This document shows, piece after piece, positions 1-6,128 of a stretch of 8,744 nucleotides of DNA. Within the stretch, counting starts at the first letter, position 1. Each line of letters opens with the position of its first letter. The notes beneath the pieces were generated by a model that was not told where the DNA came from, made no database searches, and saw only the letters and a program-made list of their open reading frames with translations. Source of the stretch: an uncultured Lachnospiraceae bacterium (lineage in GTDB: Bacteria; Bacillota; Clostridia; Lachnospirales; Lachnospiraceae); NCBI GenBank assembly GCA_910580005.1, contig CAJTXH010000117.1:1-8744 (forward strand), given 5' to 3'. The position numbers were made by a program, and so were the translations under genes.

Positions 1-69
1 TCCCCATCCGATTATAACAAATTTTTTACATTATGTCCAAAAGACTAATTGAAGACCAGGTAAATAATA

Positions 70-99
70 TTGGATTTATTACCATATATATGTTAAAAT
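70..99 (+). promoter_or_regulatory. candidate vegetative (sigma-A type) promoter of prfC
   Basis: An extended -10 element is visible: TG at 91-92, one base, then TAAAAT at 94-99, which matches TATAAT at five of six positions. A weak -35 element, TTGGAT (70-75), lies 18 bp upstream. Transcription would start near 105-107, giving a leader of about 60 nt that begins with the inverted repeat at 105-135. No other convincing promoter is seen between position 1 and the prfC start. The remaining sequence in 1-69 is AT-rich and holds no gene that I can support. The -35 is poor, so the call rests mainly on the extended -10. Confidence 0.45.
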
Positions 100-104
100 A
101 CCTG

Positions 105-135
105 TACAGCAAATACATTTTATATGTTTGCTGTA
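105..135 (+). promoter_or_regulatory. inverted repeat / leader hairpin upstream of prfC
   Basis: The 9-bp arms TACAGCAAA (105-113) and TTTGCTGTA (127-135) are perfectly complementary. The 13-base centre can extend the stem by a G-U pair and three A-U pairs around one mismatch, leaving a three-base loop. The repeat coincides with the predicted start of the transcript. It could be a 5' stem-loop that stabilises the mRNA or an operator overlapping the initiation site. No T-run follows it, so it does not look like a terminator. Confidence 0.5.
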
Positions 136-167
136 TATAGAAATTACATTAAGGAACGGGGTAAATT

Positions 168-1781
168 ATGTCTGATAATAATACTAAAAATATTAATACA
201 AAAAAAGAAATTGAAAAACGCAGGACTTTTGCAATTATTTCGCACCCTGACGCCGGCAAAACAACTCTTACTGAAAAATTCCTGCTTTATGGCGGCGCAA
301 TTAATACTGCTGGCTCTGTTAAGGGCAAAGCAAATTCTAAATATGCAGTATCGGACTGGATGGAGATTGAAAAAGAACGTGGTATTTCTGTAACTTCTTC
401 TGTATTGCAGTTTAATTATGATGGTTTCTGCATAAATATACTTGACACACCTGGACACCAGGACTTTTCAGAAGACACTTACCGCACACTTATGGCAGCA
501 GACTCCGCTGTAATGGTTATTGACGCTTCCAAAGGTGTTGAGGCACAGACAATAAAGCTTTTTAAAGTCTGCGTAATGAGGCATATACCTATTTTTACAT
601 TTATAAATAAAATGGACAGGGATGCAAGGGATTCTTTTGAACTGCTTGATGATATTGAAACTGTACTTGGAATACGTACATGCCCTGTAAACTGGCCTAT
701 CGGTTCAGGCAAGGAATTCAAAGGCATTTATGACAGAAAAGCTAAAACAGTCCGCACATTTGAAGCTGTAGCCACAGGAGGGGCTAAATCTGCCGCTGAA
801 ACAGACTATTCTGTTGATGATGCAGGGCTTAAAAGCATCGTCCCAGAAAATCTATATGCACAGCTTATGGAAGAAATAGAACTTCTGGACGGTGCAAGTG
901 ACCCCCTTGACCTTGAAAAAGTAAGCAAAGGTGAACTTTCCCCCGTATTTTTTGGCTCTGCATTAAATACATTCGGGGTAGGTATATTCCTTAAATATTT
1001 CCTGGAAATGACTTCCACTCCTCTTCCACGCCTTTCTAACGAAGGGCTTATAGACCCTGTAGAAGAACCATTTTCAGCCTTTGTATTTAAAATACAGGCA
1101 AATATGAACAAAGCCCACAGGGACAGGATTGCATTTATGCGTGTATGTTCTGGAAGGTTTGATGCCTCTGCTGATGTATTCCATGTACAGAGCGGACGCA
1201 GGCTTAAACTCTCACAGCCACAACAGATAATGGCACAAGACAGGCATGTGGTTTCTGAAGCATACGCAGGTGATGTAATAGGTGTATTTGACCCTGGCAT
1301 ATTTTCAATAGGCGATACAATAACAGTCCCTGGCAAAAAGTTTGAATATGAGGGAATACCTACATTTGCACCTGAACACTTCTGCCGTGTCATACAGCTT
1401 AACTCCATGAAGCGCAAGCAGTTTGTAAAAGGCATAACCCAGATTGCACAGGAAGGCGCTATACAGATATTCCAGGAATATACTGCTGGAATGTCTGAAA
1501 TAATTGTAGGTGTTGTTGGCGTATTACAGTTTGATGTGCTTAAATACCGCCTTGAAAATGAATATGGCTGTGAAATCCGCCTTGAAACGCTGCCTTATGG
1601 TTTCATACGCTGGGTGGGTGACCCTTCCACAGATGTTACAAAACTTAAACGCATGAATAATGTAAAAGCTGTTAAGGATATGAAAGGAAACCCGCTTCTT
1701 TTATTTGTAAATGAATGGATGATTAAAATGGTACTTGATGATAATGAAGGGCTTGAGCTTCTGGAATTTAAGAAAAATTAG
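168..1781 (+). CDS. prfC: peptide chain release factor 3 (RF3), translational GTPase
   Basis: RF3 is a cytoplasmic ribosome-associated GTPase that removes RF1 or RF2 from the ribosome after peptide release. The product has 537 residues, close to the usual length of about 525-530. Its G domain shows the P-loop SHPDAGKTT (residues 25-33), switch I with RGISVTSS (71-78), the G3 motif DTPGH (93-97) and the G4 motif NKMD (147-150). SDWMEIEKERG, just before switch I, is typical of RF3 rather than EF-G. The beta-barrel domain 2 and the RF3-specific C-terminal domain follow and appear intact. The ATG is preceded by AAGGA (151-155, 12 nt away) and a closer GGGG (158-161), so the exact ribosome-binding contact is uncertain. 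It is alone on its strand apart from the lipoprotein gene, from which a hairpin separates it. Its own promoter probably lies at 70-99. Confidence 0.97.
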   Translation: MSDNNTKNINTKKEIEKRRTFAIISHPDAGKTTLTEKFLLYGGAINTAGSVKGKANSKYAVSDWMEIEKERGISVTSSVLQFNYDGFCINILDTPGHQDFSEDTYRTLMAADSAVMVIDASKGVEAQTIKLFKVCVMRHIPIFTFINKMDRDARDSFELLDDIETVLGIRTCPVNWPIGSGKEFKGIYDRKAKTVRTFEAVATGGAKSAAETDYSVDDAGLKSIVPENLYAQLMEEIELLDGASDPLDLEKVSKGELSPVFFGSALNTFGVGIFLKYFLEMTSTPLPRLSNEGLIDPVEEPFSAFVFKIQANMNKAHRDRIAFMRVCSGRFDASADVFHVQSGRRLKLSQPQQIMAQDRHVVSEAYAGDVIGVFDPGIFSIGDTITVPGKKFEYEGIPTFAPEHFCRVIQLNSMKRKQFVKGITQIAQEGAIQIFQEYTAGMSEIIVGVVGVLQFDVLKYRLENEYGCEIRLETLPYGFIRWVGDPSTDVTKLKRMNNVKAVKDMKGNPLLLFVNEWMIKMVLDDNEGLELLEFKKN

Positions 1782-1798
1782 GGTAAAGAAAGGATAAC

Positions 1799-1838
1799 AA
1801 AGGCAGAGTAATGTAAATCATTACATTACTTTGCCTTT
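1799..1838 (+). terminator. long hairpin after prfC, probable terminator
   Basis: The 18-nt arms (1799-1816 and 1821-1838) pair along their whole length with a single G-U wobble, around the loop ATCA (1817-1820). The stem ends in AAAGGCA/TGCCTTT. It starts 17 nt after the prfC stop codon, as expected of a rho-independent terminator. The weakness is the tail: only the three T of the stem are followed by AAAT on the + strand, and the - strand tail (TTTGTTATCC) is no better. Termination may therefore be incomplete. The 3' end of the stem lies only 9 nt before the start codon of the next gene, so in a read-through transcript it would sit against that gene's ribosome-binding region. Confidence 0.6.
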
Positions 1839-1847
1839 AAATGAAAG

Positions 1848-2369
1848 ATGAATAAAACTAAATATAAATTGATTTTTATATATTTTTTAATAACATTATT
1901 ATTTACAGCCTGTAACAAAAATATAGCCAGTAACAATGCTGAAATGCTGAATATTATAAAGGAAACTGAAAATGATACAAGAGATATAAAAGAATGTGGA
2001 ATTATAACTCTTGGTGATAAATTACTTATAATTGGATTAAGCGGCGAAAACGAATATAATTATGGTTATTATGCAGGAGAATTTTCAATTAATGAAGATG
2101 GTAAGTATAAGTTTCAAAGAACAATCCCTTTATATAGTATAGGATGGCAACTTCGTACAAATATGTGGGAAAACGGAAATGTCCTGCTTTGTAATAATGA
2201 TAATGTCACCAAAGTCCAGATTATAATAAAAGAAACAGGAAATAAAAAATCTATAATAACTGAAGAAATCAATGAAATACCATGGGTATATTACCATAAT
2301 ATTTCAGATATACATAACTATGATATACAATATAAATTTTTAGATGCTAAAAATGAAGAAGTACAATAA
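1848..2369 (+). CDS. small secreted lipoprotein of unknown function
   Basis: I do not recognise a family. The 173-residue product starts with a basic stretch (MNKTKYK), a hydrophobic segment (residues 8-20) and a lipobox-like LFTAC ending at Cys22. It is therefore probably exported, cleaved before Cys22 and anchored to the outer face of the membrane by lipid. Phe at -3 is less usual than Leu. The mature part is polar, rich in Asn, Glu, Ile and Tyr, with alternating patterns that suggest beta structure, and has no membrane segment. An in-frame TGA stands at 1842-1844 and the next Met comes after the signal peptide, so ATG 1848 is the only sensible start. It lacks a Shine-Dalgarno site: only GAAAG directly abuts the ATG. 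Hand count gives 58 G+C of 240 bases (24%) in 1861-2100, against 47 of 120 (39%) in prfC 1441-1560. This suggests recent acquisition or relaxed constraint. No clear promoter of its own was found. Confidence 0.7.
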   Translation: MNKTKYKLIFIYFLITLLFTACNKNIASNNAEMLNIIKETENDTRDIKECGIITLGDKLLIIGLSGENEYNYGYYAGEFSINEDGKYKFQRTIPLYSIGWQLRTNMWENGNVLLCNNDNVTKVQIIIKETGNKKSIITEEINEIPWVYYHNISDIHNYDIQYKFLDAKNEEVQ

Positions 2370-2392
2370 AAGAAGGGCACATTTATATGAAC

Positions 2393-2446
2393 AAAAAAGT
2401 TCCCTCTTTAGCAGAATTTAATTAAATTTTCTACTAAAGAAAGAAC
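2393..2446 (-). terminator. intrinsic terminator of the gpr-spoIIP-lepA-hemW-purE group
   Basis: Read on the - strand, 2446-2434 and 2411-2399 form a 13-bp stem containing two G-U wobbles (GTTCTTTCTTTAG with CTAAAGAGGGAAC). It continues inward through further pairs with a two-base bulge to an AT-rich apex. The stem is followed directly by six T (the A-run at 2393-2398 on the + strand). On the + strand the wobbles become C-A mismatches and no T-run follows, so it should work mainly in the - direction. It lies about 40 bp beyond the purE stop codon. No separate terminator for the convergent lipoprotein gene is apparent in this 119-bp gap. Confidence 0.75.
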
Positions 2447-2488
2447 TATAATAATATAATTGCCAGATATAAAAATTACTACCTGGTT

Positions 2489-3001
2489 TTACATCTGTTT
2501 TAAATATTCATCATATCCTTCTTTGCCAAGTTTTGCATCTTTTGCTGCTACCTGGTCTTTAAGCTCCTCTTTATATTTTGCAAGCTTTGCACGCAGTTCC
2601 TTATCTGATATTGAAAGTATTTTAGCCGCAAGTATTGCAGCGTTTGCAGCCCCGTCTATTGCAACGGTTGCCACAGGAATGCCTGATGGCATCTGCACTA
2701 TGGAATAGAGTGAGTCTACGCCTCCAAGTGCTTTTGTATGGATTGGCACACCAATTACAGGAAGGTTAAATATTGCGGCACACATGCCTGGAAGGTGCGC
2801 TGCCCCGCCTGCCCCTGCAATTATTACTTCTATGCCCCTCTCTTCTGCTGACCTTGCATAATCTACAAATACATCCGGTTCCCTGTGTGCAGATATAACC
2901 CTGGTTTCATACTCAATACCAAAATCTTCCAGCATTTTTGCTGCTTTAGACATAACAGGAAGGTCTGAATCACTACCCATTACTATACTTACTTTAGACA
3001 T
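2489..3001 (-). CDS. purE: 5-(carboxyamino)imidazole ribonucleotide mutase (PurE)
   Basis: PurE makes 4-carboxy-AIR in de novo purine synthesis. Class I enzymes rearrange N5-CAIR supplied by PurK, whereas class II enzymes carboxylate AIR directly. The 170-residue length is normal. Visible motifs are the N-terminal GSDSD (9-13), SAHREPD (37-43) with the catalytic His at 39, GAGGAAHLPG (63-72), and SLYSIVQMPSGIPVATVAI near residues 95-113. These line the active site of the octameric enzyme. The sequence resembles class I and clostridial PurE proteins, but no purK is in the window, so the actual substrate cannot be settled here. The ATG has a strong GGAGG (3009-3013) seven bases upstream. Only 17 nt separate it from the hemW stop, so it is probably the last gene of the lepA-hemW-purE transcript. 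Its placement away from other pur genes in this window is notable. Confidence 0.96.
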   Translation of the reverse strand: MSKVSIVMGSDSDLPVMSKAAKMLEDFGIEYETRVISAHREPDVFVDYARSAEERGIEVIIAGAGGAAHLPGMCAAIFNLPVIGVPIHTKALGGVDSLYSIVQMPSGIPVATVAIDGAANAAILAAKILSISDKELRAKLAKYKEELKDQVAAKDAKLGKEGYDEYLKQM

Positions 3002-3018
3002 ATTTTATCCTCCATTAT

Positions 3019-4227
3019 TTAATCTAATATGAAATCTGACAGCACATAGTTGCTTATATCTATGCCTCTTGCAGTCAGGTAAATTCTACCACTATTTATA
3101 TCTTCTGCCAATAGACCGTTTTGTAAAAAACGTTTTATTACATCACCATACACTTCATCCATGTTTATGCCAAACCGGTCTGTAAATTCACTTTTTGATA
3201 CACCTTTGCACATCCTTAGCCCAAGGAACATAAATTCTTCCATCTGGTTTTTAACAGAAAGCCTTTCATAACTGCTGCCAATATTTTTCTGCACCTGGCT
3301 TTCTGCCATGCCTGGTTCTGCCTTTTCATTAAATATGCTTGTATATTTATTAAAATCCCTTGTGCCTGTAAAACGCGTCCCATTAATATAAGAAGAAGCA
3401 CCAAGCCCTATGCCAAGGTAATTCCCGCCTGTCCAGTATGTTATATTGTGCTGGCACTCCATTCCGTTTTTACTGTAATTTGAAATTTCATACCTGTTAT
3501 AACCATGTTTTTCTAATATTTCTTTTGCCAGGTTATACATCTGCCTGTCTGTATCTTCATCTGCAATATCCAGTTCCCCCTGCTCCTGCATTTTATAAAA
3601 TGCCGTGCCTGGTTCAACAATCAGGCTGTATACAGAAATATGTGCTGGCGCAAGTGCAAGAACTTTTTCTAATGTATCTTTATAGCTCACAATGTCCTGT
3701 CCTGGTATATCTGCCATTATATCAATATTTATATTGCCAAAGCCTGCTTTCTGCAATTTCTGGTAACTGTTGCAAAATTCCTTATATGTGTGTATACGTC
3801 CAAGCTTTTTAAGCTCACCATCCTGTGCAGACTGCAGTCCCAGGCTCACCCTGTTTATGCCTGTTTCTTTAAATACACTTATATGGCTGTCTGTAATTGT
3901 GCCTGGATTGGCTTCTATTGTAAATTCTGTATTTTCATCTGTATATTTATTTACAGCCTGCAATATTTCAAAAAGCAGGGAAGGCACAAGGCATGTTGGC
4001 GTCCCCCCACCCATAAATACAGTTTTAAAATACAGTTTGTCCATACCCAGGATTTTTTCTTTTAAAACTTCTTCCCATGCTGCCAGTTCATTAAGAAGCG
4101 CTTTTACATAGTCCTGCTTTTTCCTGTCACTGGCACTAAATGAAAGGAAATCACAATAAAGGCATTTCTGTACGCAGAATGGTATATGGATATATAATGA
4201 GAGCCCGTCTTTTTTAGTTATCTTCAT
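3019..4227 (-). CDS. hemW: radical SAM heme chaperone HemW (HemN-like)
   Basis: HemW is a radical-SAM protein that binds heme and delivers it to target proteins. It was long annotated as an oxygen-independent coproporphyrinogen III oxidase, but lacks that activity in the cases studied. With the ATG at 4227 the product has 402 residues, near the family length. The [4Fe-4S] motif C18-x3-C22-x2-C25-x-F27 has Phe where true HemN has a fourth Cys, which supports HemW. GGGTPT (73-78) is the SAM-binding glycine motif, and a HemN C-terminal domain follows, with FMFLGLRMCKGV in its conserved part. A TTG one codon upstream (4228-4230) is possible, but the ATG is preferred. No strong Shine-Dalgarno site precedes it, and the start lies 14 nt inside the end of lepA, pointing to translational coupling. 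purE follows after 17 nt. Confidence 0.94.
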   Translation of the reverse strand: MKITKKDGLSLYIHIPFCVQKCLYCDFLSFSASDRKKQDYVKALLNELAAWEEVLKEKILGMDKLYFKTVFMGGGTPTCLVPSLLFEILQAVNKYTDENTEFTIEANPGTITDSHISVFKETGINRVSLGLQSAQDGELKKLGRIHTYKEFCNSYQKLQKAGFGNINIDIMADIPGQDIVSYKDTLEKVLALAPAHISVYSLIVEPGTAFYKMQEQGELDIADEDTDRQMYNLAKEILEKHGYNRYEISNYSKNGMECQHNITYWTGGNYLGIGLGASSYINGTRFTGTRDFNKYTSIFNEKAEPGMAESQVQKNIGSSYERLSVKNQMEEFMFLGLRMCKGVSKSEFTDRFGINMDEVYGDVIKRFLQNGLLAEDINSGRIYLTARGIDISNYVLSDFILD

Positions 4228-6031
4228 CAAGTTTTAATACGCTCATAAATGCCTGTTGTGGTATTTCAACACTTCCGAACTGCCTCATGCGCTTTTTGCC
4301 TTCTTTCTGTTTTTCAAGAAGTTTCCTTTTTCTTGAAATATCACCGCCATAGCACTTTGCAAGCACGTCCTTCCTCATTGCCTTAACAGTTTCCCTTGCT
4401 ATTATCTTGCTGCCTATTGCTGCCTGTATAGGAATTTCAAAAAGCTGCCTTGGTATTTCATCCTTAAGCTTTCCGCACATTTTGCGCCCACGTTCATATG
4501 CTGTATCTGCATGTAATATAAATGAAAGTGCATCTATTTCCTCATGGTTTATAAGTATATCAAGCTTAACAAGGTTTGATGGCACATAGCCTTTCATTTC
4601 ATAATCAAGTGACGCATATCCCCTTGAACGTGATTTAAGTGCATCAAAGAAATCATATATTATTTCATTTAACGGGAGTTCATATTTTAGGAGTGCACGC
4701 GTTTCTTCCATATACTCCATGCCAATATATATCCCTCTTCTTTCCTGGCAGAGCGTCATTATTGCGCCTACAAATTCTTTTGTTACCATTATTTCAGCAG
4801 ACACAAAAGGCTCTTCCATATGCTCAATTTCTGAAGGGTCAGGCAAATTTGACGGGTTAGTTACTTCTATCATGTCACCATTTGTCTTATATACATGGTA
4901 AATAACGCCTGGTGCTGTCGTTACAAGGTCTAAATTATATTCCCTTTCAAGCCTTTCCTGGATAATTTCAAGGTGCAGAAGCCCCAGGAAACCACATCTG
5001 AAGCCAAATCCAAGTGCCACAGATGTTTCTGCCTCAAACTGTAATGCTGCATCATTTAACTGTAATTTCTCAAGTGCATCCCTTAAATCAGGGTATTTTG
5101 CCCCGTCTGAAGGGTAAAGCCCGCAGTAAACCATCGGCTGTACTTTTTTATAACCCGGAAGCGCTTCACTGCATGGTGATGCTGCAAGTGTCACCGTATC
5201 ACCAACACGTGTATCCTGTACATTTTTAAGGCTTGCAGTAATATAGCCAACCATTCCTGCTGAAAGTTCCTCTGATGGTATAAACCTGCCTGCCCCAAAT
5301 ATGCCAGTTTCAACAACATCTGCCTTTGCGCCTGTTGCCATCATAAGTATTTCCTGTCCTTTTTTAACTGAGCCGTCAAATACACGGCAGAATATTATTA
5401 CACCTTTATAAGCATCATATAATGAATCAAAAATAAGTGCCTTAAATGGTGCATTCTCATCACCTGACGGGGCAGGTATCTTTGTAATAATCTGTTCCAG
5501 CACCTGCTCTATATTAGTGCCCATTTTAGCAGATATAAGCGGCGCATCTGAAGCATCAAGCCCTATTACATCTTCTATCTCAGCTTTGACACGCTCTGGC
5601 TCTGCACTTGGCAAGTCTATTTTATTAATAACAGGCATTATCTCAAGGTCATGGTCTAATGCCAGGTAACAATTTGCAAGAGTCTGTGCCTCTATGCCCT
5701 GCGCTGCGTCAACTATAAGTATTGCCCCTTCACAGGCGGCAAGGCTTCTTGAAACCTCATAATTAAAATCAACATGCCCTGGGGTGTCAATAAGGTTAAA
5801 TACATACTCCTCACCATTACTGGCTTTATATATTATGCGCACTGTCTGTGCTTTAATTGTTATTCCCCTCTCACGTTCAAGTTCCATATTGTCAAGCACC
5901 TGTGCCTGCATCTCACGGCTTGTAAGAAGCCCTGTTTTTTCAATAATGCGGTCAGCAAGTGTTGACTTCCCGTGGTCTATATGGGCAATAATGCAAAAGT
6001 TACGGATATGTGGCTGTCCTGTTTTTTCCAT
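4214..6031 (-). CDS. lepA: elongation factor 4 (LepA), translational GTPase
   Basis: LepA/EF4 is a highly conserved ribosome-binding GTPase related to EF-G. It affects initiation, ribosome assembly or back-translocation depending on the study, and can associate with the membrane. The 605-residue length is typical. G-domain motifs are AHIDHGKST (16-24), RERGITIKAQTV (53-64), DTPGH (82-86), NKID (136-139) and SAK near 172. The C-terminal domain specific to LepA is present, including the basic GDISRKRKLLEKQKEGKKRM segment near the end. The ATG at 6031 is preceded by GAGGA (6036-6040), with a second GGAGG (6044-6048) further upstream. A vegetative-type promoter lies at 6099-6127, in the 97-nt gap after spoIIP. 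The last 14 nt overlap hemW in another frame. This is a second translational GTPase in the window, but it is on the opposite strand and unlinked in transcription to prfC. Confidence 0.98.
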   Translation of the reverse strand: MEKTGQPHIRNFCIIAHIDHGKSTLADRIIEKTGLLTSREMQAQVLDNMELERERGITIKAQTVRIIYKASNGEEYVFNLIDTPGHVDFNYEVSRSLAACEGAILIVDAAQGIEAQTLANCYLALDHDLEIMPVINKIDLPSAEPERVKAEIEDVIGLDASDAPLISAKMGTNIEQVLEQIITKIPAPSGDENAPFKALIFDSLYDAYKGVIIFCRVFDGSVKKGQEILMMATGAKADVVETGIFGAGRFIPSEELSAGMVGYITASLKNVQDTRVGDTVTLAASPCSEALPGYKKVQPMVYCGLYPSDGAKYPDLRDALEKLQLNDAALQFEAETSVALGFGFRCGFLGLLHLEIIQERLEREYNLDLVTTAPGVIYHVYKTNGDMIEVTNPSNLPDPSEIEHMEEPFVSAEIMVTKEFVGAIMTLCQERRGIYIGMEYMEETRALLKYELPLNEIIYDFFDALKSRSRGYASLDYEMKGYVPSNLVKLDILINHEEIDALSFILHADTAYERGRKMCGKLKDEIPRQLFEIPIQAAIGSKIIARETVKAMRKDVLAKCYGGDISRKRKLLEKQKEGKKRMRQFGSVEIPQQAFMSVLKLDEDN

Positions 6032-6098
6032 GTGTTCCTCATTCCTCCGCTGTTTTCTTTATTACAGGCTTATATGCACCTGCCATTCCCTGTCTGAT

Positions 6099-6127
6099 AT
6101 AATAACATTATATTGCCATAATTGCAA
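6099..6127 (-). promoter_or_regulatory. candidate vegetative promoter for lepA-hemW-purE
   Basis: On the - strand, a -35 element TTGCAA (6127-6122, four of six matches to TTGACA) is followed by a 17-bp spacer and a -10 element TATTAT (6104-6099, five of six matches). A TG one base before the -10 makes it an extended -10. The predicted start is near 6092, giving a leader of about 60 nt that includes the lepA ribosome-binding site. The -10 overlaps a perfect palindrome (ATATAAT-AAC-ATTATAT, 6097-6113). The -35 begins only two bases past the spoIIP stop codon. It would give lepA, hemW and purE expression independent of the sporulation genes upstream. Confidence 0.55.
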
Positions 6128-6128
6128 T

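Noticed and set aside
33..140. A 35-codon reading frame starting at ATG 33 upstream of prfC, considered as a leader peptide.
   Set aside because: No ribosome-binding site precedes it, the predicted prfC promoter lies inside it so the prfC transcript would not contain its start, and its composition is that of AT-rich spacer.
124..393. Open frame overlapping the start of prfC in another frame.
   Set aside because: It is a shadow of prfC, whose RF3 motifs are unambiguous; no family resemblance or ribosome-binding site was seen.
3019..4230. HemW read as an oxygen-independent coproporphyrinogen oxidase (HemN).
   Set aside because: The iron-sulfur motif is C-x3-C-x2-C-x-F, without the fourth cysteine of HemN, and the gene neighbourhood with lepA is that of HemW.
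168..6031. prfC and lepA, two translational GTPases in one window, considered as a functional cluster.
   Set aside because: They are on opposite strands, about 2.4 kb apart with convergent transcription and a terminator between; nothing in the sequence links their expression.
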